In this document: piece after piece, positions 44,753 through 57,346 of the stretch
How positions within the stretch are numbered: the stretch's first letter is position 1
How the letters are laid out: each line of letters starts with the position of its first letter
NCBI GenBank assembly: GCA_949128115.1
Contig: OX421962.1
Span: 13,095,262 to 13,159,261 of the forward strand
Reading direction: 5' to 3'
DNA: 64,000 bases
Source: Anaspis maculata
Lineage: Eukaryota > Arthropoda > Insecta > Coleoptera > Scraptiidae
The notes under the pieces: generated by a model
The model's database searches: none
Told to the model about the DNA's origin: nothing
The model's input: the letters and a program-made list of their open reading frames with translations, nothing else
Program-made: the position numbers and the translations under genes

Positions 44753-45835
44753 TTCATTTTAGGCCCCAGCCCGTAGCATCTTTATTATGGGTTTCACACC
44801 CAATATATCATATATTTTTGAAATCACAAAAACAAGATCTTTCGACTGATGATATGTTAAATTATTTTTGACAGATGTCCCTTTTTGACAAATGACAGAA
44901 TATTACTTGTGATACATCATTTTAAAGCCCATAAAATTCTGAGGAGAACTGTGTTTTTATCTTTGTAATAGGGTGTCTTTCACAGCTTCTAGGGGTCTTT
45001 CAATAGGAAAAAAATGTTGAATTTCAAAAATACATAACAAGTAAATAGGTGAAGTAGGTACCTAGTTTTAATGTAAACTAATGAGAATAATGATCAATTA
45101 ATCACAATGAAATAAAAAATGTCCTGAAGAAGTTGCTCGAATGACCGCCTCCTTGTTCCTTGAATAAAAGATTCGACAATCAGTGAATTGGAACTACCAC
45201 CGGCTCAACGCGATGACATCCGAGCTTGCCAGAAATGACCCCCCTCGAGTTTTTATGAGCCTACCCGAAAGATAAGGTGTTTATAAAGTTTCCCAATAAT
45301 TTGGACAATTTAAAAATCAGATCATCACCATTAGTTAATTTTAAAAATACCCATTACTTACCGTCAGTTCCACAAAAAAGATGATCAGCGATCAAGGCTG
45401 ATTGCAGATTAACTGAACTTTTTTCTGCTGAATGGTAGGTGATTACTGACAAAAAATGTCTGAAATCAGTACTAGACCCATCATCTTTCCCTTATCGAGA
45501 GACAAACCATCATTTCCATTGATCAGTCAGCTACAAATTGACAAATAAAAATCGCAAATCAACTGATCTCGTATTATCTGTTTTGTGGAACCCACGGTTA
45601 TTGAGTGGCTATTTCTGAAATTGACATATTTTCCTATTGAAAGACCCCTAGAAGCTGTGAAAGACACCCTATTTTGAAAATAAAAACACAGTTCTCCTCA
45701 GAATTTAATGGGCTTTAAAATGATGTGTCACAAATACTATTCTGTCATTTGTCAAAAAATGACATCTGTCAAAAATAATTTGACATATCATCATTAGAAA
45801 GATCTTGTTTTTCTGATTTCAAAAATATATAATAT
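44753..45835. mobile_element. Foldback U between V1 and V2
   Basis: Sequence from about 44753 (GTCCGTTTTTCATTTTAGGC) to 45340 is mirrored from about 45600 to 45835, including the block around AACAAGATCTTTC. The loop is occupied by a MITE at 45362-45598. The left half is repeated in the same orientation at 47458-48060. Confidence 0.6.
45362..45598. mobile_element. MITE with GTTCCACAAAA ends
   Basis: ACCGTCAGTTCCACAAAA at the left and TTTTGTGGAACCCACGGT at the right are inverted with two mismatches. Related to the MITE at 18615-18751. Noncoding. Confidence 0.65.
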
Positions 45836-45879
45836 ATTTTTGGAATCAGGAAAACAAGATCTTTCGAGTGGAAAACCAC

Positions 45880-46212
45880 AGTTCTTTATCATACAATGAA
45901 ATAATAGCAAAAAATAAAGTTGAAAAGTAGCGCCAAACAATTTCCACAAAAAAATATTTTGTTCATATTTTAAAAAGTAAAGGCACATCAGTTACATGAC
46001 CGTATTGTGCGAAATACACCAGACTAACGAACTACGCAATTTTTAGAAAAAATGCCGATTTGCAATAAATAACACAGTTCAAAATGGTAAAAAAATATTG
46101 ACAAAAAACATGTTTATTCATCTAAAACTTGTTCAAACTTGCTCCTATTGCAATTTTGACACCATAATTGAACTAAGAATATGAAACCTGATAGGAAGAG
46201 ATACCAAACATG
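45880..46212. repeat. Direct repeat shared with 50520-50888
   Basis: The segment around ACTAACGAACTACGCAA and ATGCCGATTTGCA is repeated in the same orientation at 50520-50888 with moderate divergence. Confidence 0.7.
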
Positions 46213-47457
46213 TATACAGGGTGGTCCAGGTTTTAGTCGACAAACTTTGCAGGCTGATAGAGAATAAAAAAAGAAGTTGACTCACCCCAAAAAGTACATA
46301 TCTAAAATGCATATTAAAAAAGTTACAGGCTTTCAAAGGTGCAGAAAAAAATTGTTTTTTTCTTAATAACTTTTGAACAGCTTGACCGATTTCGCTCAAA
46401 TTTTGCACATATAGTAGACAAACACGTCCCCAGCGATTTCTTGAAAAAAATTCTGTCAGAATGACGCAGTGCCGTAGATATAGGGGGGTACTGACCCATT
46501 TATCCCCCTACTTCCTACGCCACTAGATATTTTGGAAAACCGTTGAAAGTATCGAATTCCGCGTTTAATTCTGAAGAGAAAATTGGTGTATTGTTGCTAC
46601 ATTTGGAGCAGCAGTTTCGGAGATATTTGTGTTCGAAGGTTCAAAAACACCGAACTACGCAAATGTTTAAAAATTCGAGCAAGCTTTGATCCATTCACTT
46701 TCAACTTTTTTTTCAATTTAAAGTTTACTGATCCATAATTTGGCTCATAAAAAATTCAAATTTGGTTGTGAAAATTCATAATTTCAGTAAAATGACCAAT
46801 AAGAAACAAAGGACCCTTGGTTCTTCTTCTTACCAAACTCCCCAACTATCAGTAAGTGAATAGGTACCTATTGAATATTCCATTGTTACTGAAATGATGA
46901 ATTTTCACAACCAATTTTCAAATTCTTATGAGCCAAATTATGGATCAATAAACTTTCAATTGAAAAAAAGTTGAAAGTGAATGGATCAAAGCTTGCTCGA
47001 ATTTTGAAACATTCGCGTAATTCGGTGTTTGTGAACCTTTAAACACAAATATCTCCGAAACCGCTGCTCCAAATGTAGCAATGATACGCCAATTTTCTCT
47101 TCAAAATTTAACGCGGAATTCGATACTTTCAACGGTTTCCCAAAATATCCAGTGGCGTAAGAAGTAGGGGGATAAATGGGTTAGTACCCCCCATATCTAC
47201 AGCACTGCGTCATTCTGACAGAATTTTTCACGAAATCGCTGGGGACGTGTTTGCTTACCATATGTGCAAAATTTGAGCGAAATCGGTTAAGCTGTTCAAA
47301 AGTTATCAAGAAAAAAACAATTTTTTTCTGCAACTTTGAAAGCCTGTTACTTTTTTATTATGCATTTTAGATATGTACTTTTTGGGGTGAGTCGACTTTT
47401 TTTTTCATCCTTTATCAGCCTGCAAAGTTTGTCGACTAAAACCTGGACCACCCTGTA
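46213..47457. mobile_element. Element V2, uninterrupted copy of V1
   Basis: TATACAGGGTGGTCCAGGTT at 46213 and the complement ending CACCCTGTATA at 47457. It has long arms and a loop centred on AATAGGTACCTATT near 46860. Small indels occur in a GGGGGTA stretch of the arms. It provides the empty site for the LTR in V1. Confidence 0.75.
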
Positions 47458-48164
47458 TACCGTCCGTTTTTTATTTTAGGCCCCAGCCCGTAGCACCTTC
47501 AATATGGGTTTCATACCCAATATATTATATATTTTTGAAATCACAAAAACAAGATCTTTCGACTGATGATATGTCAAATTATTTTTGACAGATGTCATTT
47601 TTTGACAATTGACAGAATAGTGCTTGTAATACATCATTTTAAAGCCCATAAAATTCTAAGGAGGAATATGTTTTCATTTTTGAAATCGGGTATCTTTTAC
47701 AGCTTTTAGGGGTCTTTCAATAGGAAAAAAATGTTGAATTTAAGAAATACATGATGAGTAAGTAGGTAAAGCAGGTACCTATTTTTAATGTTAACTAATG
47801 ATCATAATAATTAATTAATCACAATGGAACAAAAAATGTCCTGAAGAAGTTGCTCGAAATGACCGCCTTCTTGTTTTTTGAATGAAAGATTCGACGATCA
47901 GTGAATTGGAACTACCGACCCAACGCGATGACATCCGAGCTTGCCAGGTATGACCCTCCTCGATTTTTTATGAGCTTACCTGAAAGATGAGGTTATTAAG
48001 AGTTTCCCAATAATTTGGGCGATTTAAAAATCAGATCATTACCATCAGTTAATATCAAAAAGCGGGCTGCGGGCTGAGATATTCTAGAATGTACTTTTTT
48101 TCGAAAGAAAAGTTTTTCTTGTCAGAACCTGATGCACAGTGGGCAAATGACCTATCAGAGAGAC

Positions 48165-48540
48165 CTGAGATGTTCTATTGAGCTCGAGAAACGGTTACCT
48201 TTTCCAAACGGCTTTGAGATGCCCTACTAAGATACAGAAAGGTTACCTTTTTCCAACTTTTTTATGATGTTCTCTTGAGCTCCAAAAATGTTACCACTTT
48301 TGCACTTCTTTAAGATGACCTATTAATAAGCTCCAAAGAGGTTACCTTTTTCCAACTTCTCTATGATGCTCTCTCAATCTCCAAGAAAAGTTACTTTTTT
48401 AGAACTTGTTCAAAATGTTTTATAAAATTATAAAGCTCCAAAGGTTACCCTTGAGGTTACCTTTTTCCAACTTCTCTAAGAAGTTTCATTTCAGCTAAAA
48501 AAAATATTTTTTCTCAATCTTCTTTGGTATATTTGATTAT
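48165..48540 (+). repeat. Minisatellite of about 49-bp units
   Basis: Six or seven degenerate units of the type AGCTCCAAAAAGGTTACC, TTTTTCCAACTTCTTTA and AGATGCCTATTGA. The array resumes in the same orientation after element Q at about 50065-50200, so it was split by that insertion. Confidence 0.75.
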
Positions 48541-48543
48541 GTA

Positions 48544-50062
48544 GGCCAGGCGGTAGGTCATTCTGGATAGAAAAAATTCCGACCAAAGCTTTTATGGTGT
48601 CAAACTCTTCCTAAGGTCAGTAGGTATCTACCACTGAGTTTCCGCCCAAAAACGAGTTGTGCTGATTCCTCCACATCTGCCCAAAGGTAAAAGATGTCTT
48701 GAAGGTGCAAAAAGACCTGTTAAACCCCCGTACTTTTTCATTTTATTTGCCTCAATGCAAACGTACAACTCTTACGCAAACATTGGAAGCATTTGTCATC
48801 ATCTCTGTGTCAGTCTTACTGTTGAAAAAAAAGATTTCCTTGTGCGGGTCAGATAAATCACATTTAATTGTTTTTCCACAGAAGAAAACGATGGAGCAAC
48901 ATGTATTTTGGATGTTTTCTAATAACTCGTACCCACTGAACCCATTCATGGTGTTAAAATTTCAATAACAGCATTTTTGAAGATGTTGCCCGCTAAGAAG
49001 TGAACAATTTTCACCCGCCTGTTCAGCAGCAATTTTTTCAATTTTACCAAACACCGTTCTCGAAAATTTTATAAGGAATGACAAGCTGGAACTTTTTTCT
49101 AATGATATTATGTCTGGCTTAACCGCGGCACGCTTTTTGAAAGTGTAGGAAACTGATTTCTTTTCGAGCTGTTTATTTTATCCGCGTGCGGCCGTGCCTA
49201 CTTGACATAGACCGGACTGATTACAAAAGCTTGGAAATGTACTCTCTTCCAGCTTTAAAACACGACTATTATTGACCAAATAATATATAATTTCTTCATA
49301 AATCAATGTACAAAGTCTTAATAATAATGGTCGTGTTTTGAAGCCAAAAAAGAGTACATTTCTAAGCTCGTGTAATCAGTACGGTCTATGTCAAGTAGGC
49401 ACGGCCGCACGCGGGTGAAATAGGATCGCTCGAAAAGAAATAAGTTTTTTAGACTTTCAAGTGCGTGCCGCGATTAAGCCAGGCACGATATAGTTAGAGA
49501 AGAGTTTGAGCTTTCAATTCCTTATAAAATTTTCGCAAACGGTGTTTGGTAAAATTGAAAAAATTGCTGCTTAACAGGCGGGTGAAAATTACTCACTTCT
49601 TAGCGGGCAGGATCTTTAAAAATGCTGTTATTGAAATTTTAACGCCATAAATGGGTTCAATGGATACGAGTTATTAGAAAACATACAAAATACATGTTGC
49701 TCCATGGTTTTCATGTGAAGAAAAACGATTAAATGTAATTTATCTGACCCACACAAAGAAATCTTTTTTTCTAACAGTAAGACTGGCACAGAGATGATGA
49801 CAGATGCTTCCAATGTTTGCGTAAGAGTTGTGCGTTTGCACTGAGGCAAATATAACGAAAAAGTACGAAGGTTCAGCAGGTCTTTTTGCACTTTCAAGGC
49901 ATCCTTCACCTTCGTGCAGATGTGGAGGAATCAGCACAACTCGTTTTTGGGCGGAAACTCAGTGGTAGATACCTACTGACCTCACGAAGAGTTTGACACC
50001 ATAAAAGCTTTGGTCGAAGTTTTTTCCAGATTGTAGTGATTTTACCGACATACCGCCTGGCC
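48544..50062. mobile_element. Foldback element Q inside the minisatellite
   Basis: GGCCAGGCGGTAGG at 48544 and the complement ending CCGCCTGGCC at 50062, flanked by TA on both sides (48542-48543 and 50063-50064). The arms are about 740 bp with centre near 49300. Mirrored open frames (48699-48968 plus strand, 49628-49909 minus strand) are a consequence of the palindrome and not convincing genes. Confidence 0.75.
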
Positions 50063-50519
50063 TATATGCTCTAAAAAAGGTTATTTTTTTTGGATTTCCG
50101 TAAGATGATCTATCAAACCTCCAAAACAAGTTACCTTTTTCGGACGTCTTGGGCAGATGTTCTCTACCATCAACCTCTAAAAAAGAACAACTCCTCAAAA
50201 TTTACGTTCATGAGATGTACCTATATTCGAAAAAGCCGCATTCCTCTAATAATACCCCGGGGAGAGGTAGATCTAAAGAGATTTTGAAATCGAATGTAAT
50301 AAAGTAATGTGAATGATGAAACCTATAATTGTATTATTCAACGTTTAAGATAATGTACGTATCTGCCTTCGGTTGCACCAAGTCCTCTTCAGTTTCATTA
50401 GCGTATTTTTTTTAATTCTATAAATTATGATATCTCAATGCAAATCGGAGTTTTTTCCAACAATTCTTGCGTAATTCGTCAGTCTTGTGTATTTTACACA
50501 ACACATTCACGTACTAAGT

Positions 50520-50888
50520 GTGTCTTCACTTTTTAAAATATGAAAAACTTCAGTTTTGATCATACATACATCATACAGCAAAAAAACAAAGTTGAAAAGT
50601 AGGGCCAAACAACTTCCACAATTTTTTTTTATATTCAAAAAAGTAAAAGCGGATCGATTGAATGCCTCTATTATGGTAAATACATGAGACTAACGAACTA
50701 CGCAAGAATTTTAAGGAAAAATGCCGATTTGCAGTAAAATAACACAGTTAGAAGACATAAAAAAATATTGACAAAAAACATGTTTTTTTATGTAAAACTT
50801 GTTCAAACTCGCTTCTATTGCAATTTGAACACCATAGTTGAACTGAAAATATGGAATTCTGTCGGAAACGATACCAAACATGTTTATA
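50520..50888. repeat. Direct repeat, second copy of 45880-46212
   Basis: Same orientation as the first copy. It joins directly to the right arm of element X. Confidence 0.7.
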
Positions 50889-51236
50889 TTCACTCAAAAT
50901 CGAGAGAAAAGAAGAATCATCTACACAGTCAACATTCCCCCCCCCCCACTTGTTTTCCCCCTCTGGAAATTTTGACAGTAATCATGTCAATATGGTAGTA
51001 TAAGACCTCAGTGAATCAAGATATGATGTAATTCACTTTACATTAATGACAGGTCGCAGTCCCGACATGAAAAATGGTGAAAAATAGTGATTTTGTCTCC
51101 CCTCCCCTTTGCCCCCCCCCCCCCATTGCGGGCTTCCGGTGCAAAATTCGGCTTGGCAACAATGGTTTTCGTATTCAGCGGGGTCCAAATACCTTTAAAA
51201 CGTATGTTGCCAAACTTTACCATGACTTGCTTCTAG

Positions 51237-52383
51237 CATTGCTTTTTATCCGAAAAGATCCTAGACTATAAGGAAAAGTGAAAAAACAACCAAATATCCC
51301 AGCTTTTCCGACTAATTTTTCAGTTGACATTGATGCGTTGACAGTTCTAATTTGACTTTCAACAGTTTTAACGTCACATTGACACATGAGCTTTGACTGA
51401 CGGCTGATAGAGGGCGCCAGCAACTCCTCCAGTATGCGGGTTGCATACTCTTGCGGCCTGCGCCTATGCTTGCAAGAAAGGTGAAGTAAAGATTCGGCAT
51501 AATATGCATAGATGACACTTTTTGACATTGACTATTTGTATTTATACGCCATAGCAACGACGTAACAGCCCTCTTTATGCAATCACTCGCCCCACCGATG
51601 GATATTTCGTTTCCAAAACCAACTCCGGATGGAAATTTTACTTATTGGATCGGACGATAACAGCCCGGAGCATCTCTGTGCAAATTCCACATGAAGCGCG
51701 GCGGCACAATATTTTCTGCTCGTAATACCAAAACCATTGACATTTTCCGCAGCATTAATGGCCCGGATATACGTGCTTTCGGCCCTAAATGAAAACATAA
51801 TAGTTTATGAACGCCGGATAAAAGCACACAACACCGGCAATAATATCGGAAAAACGTATAATATCACGAGGCGTTTCGGGACGACGACGTCACACGTAGA
51901 CGTTTTATACTCTCCGGGAACTTTCGACTTTTGTTGCTTTTTTTGCGTAATGCGCGACGAGACGCCTTTTGAAAAGGGAACGATTACGGCATTGATCCCG
52001 TTAAAAAAGCTCTATAAACATTTTAAGCTTTAACGATTAACGTTAGAGAGTGTGGGTGCCTACAAGGTTTTTTTTACGCCGGAATCGGCCATGAATATTC
52101 ACGTGCCGGTGCAGTGAAAAAGAAAAAGGAAAAACGCAAATTGATTGGGAGACAAAAGACCTTTTGATTAGCTTTGGCGGAAATAGCTGTGAGTTTTGCT
52201 TTGAACTTTATTCCGCACTTATCAAGCTTTCGGCAGGTACAGCCGGGTTGAAAATAAAAGCCCGGCCGCGCAGTCTGACTGTGGTCATCACTGAAGGCCC
52301 AATTTCAAGTCCGACTTGCGTTCGGATTTGCATCAGATTACCATGACAACGGCGCAAAACAGTTTTAGCCAATCAGGCTGCTG
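51237..52383. other. Host-like, partly CpG-rich noncoding sequence
   Basis: Unique-looking sequence with CpG-rich parts (51560-52000, 52240-52330) and no recognisable coding exon. Confidence 0.4.
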
Positions 52384-53137
52384 TACAGGGTGTTCACGAT
52401 AAAATTCACCCCCCTCCAGTAGATTCCCCTTCAAGATATTTCGAAGAACTAGAAGCTTTTTCTCCGCGATTTTTCCCAGGGACCTTGAATCGATCCTCAA
52501 AAAGTTTCTAATTGGTACCATATACAGGGTGTGATATGTAACTTTTTTATTTCAAATGCAACACCCTTATATTTTACTCCGTTATTTGGTGGAGCCTTTT
52601 TTTCCGATTACAAATATATATGACACTTATGATTTATTTTGACGAGTAAGTTGTCGGAAAAATAATAAAATAGGTAGTCAAATAATTGTTTCGCGGCAAG
52701 ATGGCTTTGGTTTCTACAGTTCACTTGAAAAAAAGTTATTCTCGCAGCATTTTGCCTGCAGGATTCAACTCCGCATGGATAAATGGTCTAATTCGTTCCT
52801 GATACAGGGTGTCGCGTAATTTTTAATTTTTAATTTATTTGTCTACCTACTTTCATCATTTTTTTGACAGCTTCTTTGTCAGAATAAATCATAAATGTGA
52901 TATATATTTGTAATCAGAAAGAAAGGCTCCATCAAATGATGCAATAAAATATAGGGTGTTGCATTTGAAATAAAAAAGTTACATGTCACACCCTGTATAC
53001 GGTACCAATTGAAAACTTTTAGACGGTCGATTCAAGATCCCTGGAAAAAATCGTTGTGAAAAAGTTTTTAGTTTTTCGAAATATCTTGAAGGGGGATCCC
53101 CTAGATTGGGGGTGAATTTTATCGTGAACACCCTGTA
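52384..53137. mobile_element. Foldback element S
   Basis: TACAGGGTGTTCACGATAAA at 52384 and the complement ending CACCCTGTA at 53137. The arms run to the centre, where they read AATTGGTACCA-TA-CGGTACCAATT if the inner element is removed. Confidence 0.8.
52524..52997. mobile_element. Inner foldback at the dyad of S
   Basis: TACAGGGTGTGATATGTAAC at 52524 and the complement ending CACCCTGTA at 52997, with TA at 52522-52523 and 52998-52999. It is concentric with S. A third, single TACAGGGTG lies in its loop at about 52803. Confidence 0.8.
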
Positions 53138-53847
53138 CATGGCAGTTTGCACCGCCGCAGTTTTACGCCCCCTGACTTGAAATCAGAGTCGCACTTCAAT
53201 CAAATGGTGTACAATCTTCATTATGAATGTTCAGCTGTTGGAACCCAAGTACCGTCTTAATGTCAGATTTGATCGAATTCCACGAGGTAAGTTACATGGG
53301 CTTTCCTACCTGTGAAGGTGCTTTAAGTTGACTTTGCTCTTCTTCTCTATGCGGTTAACCCTTTCAAATAACTAAGCTTTAGTCAGTGCGTTAAAATCAT
53401 AAATTCAAATGAAGCAGAAGTGAGAGTTCGACGCGAATAAGAAAAGGTTAAAATCAGGTGCGGCATTGGAACAAACAAGCAACCCCCACGTGATGTCAGG
53501 AGCCTACTAAACAGACGCTATCTTCACAAAGAACCGGGTGAGATGTCACCATGAACTAATGCTAAACAAAAGCAACAAATTTCCAACCAAAGGGGGTGAT
53601 CAACAGGTAGTTGCCGCCGACAGGACGGAATTGACGCGACCGATATGGAAAAATGCTCGCTTGTCAAAGACTCATTCCGGAACCTGGCTACCGAGAGCGT
53701 CGTGACGCGATAGTCATAAGAGCGGAAAATTTGCGGTATTTAGTAACTGAATGCAAAGCGCGAGAACTTCAAGTCATTTGAAGCTACCCAATACATGATC
53801 TGAAATGAAGCTCTCTCCGAGTAAGTCTCTTGAAGGGCTTTGATATA
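53138..53847. other. Spacer between foldback nests
   Basis: No gene seen; unique-looking sequence. Confidence 0.4.
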
Positions 53848-54184
53848 AACAGGTCAACACATGAAGTGGTCTACCGCAAAATTTCGCCTCACTTTGAGGG
53901 GACATATCTTGGAAAATACGTTACCGATTATTAAAAGCCTGCTGATGCCTGAAAGAGGAAACAAGGTATCACAGCGTGTCCGGTATTCAATGACATTGTA
54001 CTTGATATGCAGGGTGACAACGGAAGGAGTGCCGAAGTGGTCCATTTTCAACACTGGGTAACTTTCGCTAAAAAAATTCCAGACTTTTTCTGGTGTCATT
54101 TTTGAAGAGCACTTATCAAAATCTCGAAACAGTTTTTGACTTGTCTCCGTACTTTGATTTTTAAAAAAGATGTGTCGCTTTATT

Positions 54185-55808
54185 AGTCCAGTCAAATTAA
54201 GCAAAAATCTGGCCAAACCGGAAATAAATTCGGAAGTTGACAAAATTTGGTGGATCGATGTATAAGTTAACGTATAACAACATACTGAAATTCCTGATAA
54301 TTCCACGGCTTGGATTTTTTTTTAGAACCAATAAAAGAGCGCCATCCTTGAAATTTTTCGATTTTTTCTGAATAACTTGTAAACTATTACCTTTAGAACA
54401 CCAGTACCTTCGAAGCAAATGTAGCCCCTTAAATTCTCAGAAGATAAGTACCAAACTCATTACTTTGTGGTCAATAGTCTCTGAGATACAGCCTCTGCCA
54501 AAACTCAGTGAAAATGACTCAAAATTTATTTCCGGATTTCACGTAACAATTTGCATCGTGTCAGTTCAGGGGCTGTAACGTAGACTGAAAATGTGCAGAT
54601 TCCAATGTGTTTCACATTTTTGGAAAGCCAATTCAATATTCGGTATCACAAGTTTGTCTAGAAGTCGCCAACTTCAAAATGGTACTTTTCCTCGACCTTT
54701 GAAATCTATACTTGAAGTCCCGCAGAATCCTCAAAAAATCGATTATTTTCAAACCATGCCATTTGCTTTATTTTTCAAGTATGGAAGAACCATCTAGAGA
54801 ATATGTGAAGGATTAAATACCAAAAAAATAACATGTTTCAGAATCTTTTTCCAAGTGATGGTTCCTGAGGTATATGGGTTAAAAGACCAAAACGGCCTAT
54901 TTGGAGAAAAAGATAGGTAGTCCGGACACTAACTGCTGAATACTGTATGGCCCTTGCATTTGATGATACAAAATGCCACTTAGCAGACGTAGTGAACATA
55001 CTTATGTACTTTCCACGTCTGCCAAGTGGCATCTTACACCTAAAATGCAAGGTCCGTACAGTATTCAGCAGGTTGTGTCCGAACTACCAATTTTTTTTCC
55101 AAATAGGTCGTTTTAGTCCTCCAACCCATATACCTCAGGAACCATCACAAGGAAAAAGATTCTGAAACATGTTGTTTTTTTGGTATTCAATCCTTCACAT
55201 ATTCTCTAGATGGTTTTTTCCATACTCGAAAAATGAAGCAAATGGCATGGTTTGAAAATAATCGATTTTTGGGGATTCTTCGGGACTTCAAGTATAGATT
55301 TCAAAGGTCGAGGAAAAGTACCATTTTGGAGTTGCCGACTTCTAGACAAAAGTGTGACACCAAATGTTGAATTGGCTTTCCAAAAATGTGAAACACACTG
55401 AAATCCGCACATTTGCTGTCCACGTTACAGCTCCTGAACTGACACTATGCAAATTGTTACGTGAAATCCGGAAATAAATTTTGAGTCATTTTCACTGTGT
55501 TCTAGCAGACGCTGTATCTCAGAAACTATCGATCACAAAGTGATGAATTTTACACTGATCTCTTGAGAATTTAACAGGCTACATTTGTTCCGCTGGTTTT
55601 TGTGTTCTAAAGGTGATAGTTTTCGAGTTATTCAGTAAAAATAGAAAATTTCTAAGGATGGCGCTCTTTTATTGGTCCCAGAAAAAAAGCCAAGCCTTGG
55701 AATTCTTGGGAATTTCAGTATGTTATTCTACGTTAACTTATACATCGATCCACCAAATTTCGTCAACTTCCGAATTTATTTCCGGTTAAAACCTATTTTG
55801 ACTGGACT
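54185..55808. mobile_element. Palindrome P1 in the apex of N-inner
   Basis: AGTCCAGTCAAA at the left and TTTGACTGGACT at the right, with near-complete arms meeting near 54995. It sits directly beside P2. Paired open frames in the two arms are mirror images and not genes. Confidence 0.7.
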
Positions 55809-55811
55809 ATA

Positions 55812-57346
55812 TGTGAAATTTGAATTTTCTGATGCTGCTTCCGTCATTGGTCATGCAGTTGGCTGTAACTTGGCACAAATGCATAATTTGCCGTAAGAAA
55901 CTACCCTATGAATTTTTTTTACCTCACGGAGACCTAATGGTTCTACCCCTGTAGTCACCTGGTACCTTCTTAGGGTCGGTCCCAAATGGGGTAGGTTGCG
56001 ACGATACATTTCATGTTTATCGAACACAGTGTGGCTCAAATATAGATTCAGTAACCATTCGTTGCATTACAAGTCCCATAGTTACCATATCAGCCCTATT
56101 TTGGTTACTTTTGTACAGGGTGATTTATACGAAAAGTTACAAGGCTATATCTCGAGAACGGAAGAAGGTAAAATCAAAAAAAAAAATTTGTTTCAATCTG
56201 ACACAGTGGTGCACATTTCAGCATAGTGTAGATTTTTTCAAAGCAGCCCCTAACTAGAGGTTGAAGGTGACCATGCCATTTTGGAAAAGTTTTTTTTTAA
56301 TGGATATTTTGTTGATCTGAATGGCAATATGAGTGCAAAATGACATTTTCAAATTGATATTCCCAACCCTCAAGTTTCTACCCCAAGTGGAAATTAATAA
56401 AAAAATGTTTATTACGAAACTGTCTACCTTATAAAAAAAGGTTATCCTACCTAACATCCTTTTGATGTGGATCAAATAGACATCAAATTATTGATGTTTG
56501 AGGGGAGGGATTTGATCAAATAAACAAAATAAAACAGCACAATTGAACAATGTGTATTGGAATGCAAACATGAGAACAAAAGTATAAAAAAGTGGAAAGA
56601 TGTTATTCCACACAAGGCACGCGTTGTTCAATTGTGCTGTTTTATTTTGTTTATTTGATCCAATTCCCTCCTCACAAACATCAATAATTTGATGTCTATT
56701 CGATCCAAATCAAACGGATGTCAGGTAGAATAAACTTTTTTTATAAGGTAGACAGTTTCGTAATAAACATTTTTTCATCAATTTCCACTTGGGGTAGAAA
56801 CTTGAGGGTTGAGCATATCAATTTGAAAATGTCATTTTGCACTTATATTGCCATTCAGATTACCAAGATGTCCACTAAAAAAAAACACTTTTCCAAAATG
56901 GCATGGTCACCTTTAACCCCTAGTTAGGGGGCTGTTTTGAAAAATCTACACTATGCTGAAATGTGCAGCGCTGTGTCAGATTGAAGCAAAAATTTTTTTT
57001 TGATTCTACCTTCTTCCGTTCTCGAGATATAGCCTTGTAACTTTTTGTATAAATCACCCTGTACAAAAGTAACCAAAATAGGGCTGATATGGTAACTAGG
57101 GGACTTGTAATGCAACGAATGGTTACTGAATCTATATTTGAGCCACACTGTGTTCGATAAACATGAAATGTATCGTCGCAACCTACCCCATTTGAGAACG
57201 ACCCTAAACAGGTACCAGGTGACCACAGGGGTAGCACCATTAGGTCTCGTGAGGTAAAAAATTTTCATGGGGTAGTTTCTTACGGCAAATTACAGCCAAC
57301 TGCATGACCAATGACGGAAGCAGCATCAGAAAATTCAAATTTCACA
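55812..57346. mobile_element. Palindrome P2 in the apex of N-inner
   Basis: TGTGAAATTTGAATTTTCTG at 55812 and the complement ending at 57346, TA flanks. The apex reads GGTTACTTTTG-TA-CAAAAGTAACC and is interrupted by element M. Confidence 0.75.
56114..57063. mobile_element. Foldback M at the dyad of P2
   Basis: TACAGGGTGATTTATACGAA at 56114 and the complement ending CACCCTGTA at 57063. The only TA on each side is the one counted in the terminal repeat, so TA is the target duplication and CAGGGTG the true end. The centre is near 56590. Confidence 0.8.

Larger units (their letters stand above)
37796..51236. mobile_element. Element X: outermost foldback of a 13-kb nest
   Basis: CTAGAGGCAAGTCATGTTAA at 37796 is mirrored by the complement ending GCTTCTAG at 51236. 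The left arm continues to 37985, is interrupted by element Y, and resumes at about 41421-41572. The right arm is about 50890-51236, with C-rich runs of expanded length (50938-50950, 51111-51124). Everything between is later insertions: Y/Z/W, V1 with an LTR, U, V2, a minisatellite and Q. I see no transposase. Confidence 0.65.

Noticed and set aside
41473..46408. Repeated MQNLSDIGQ-type open frames at 41473-41766, 44545-44871 and 46145-46408
   Set aside because: They are translations of the terminal repeat arms of V1 and V2, in whichever orientation, with no protein features.
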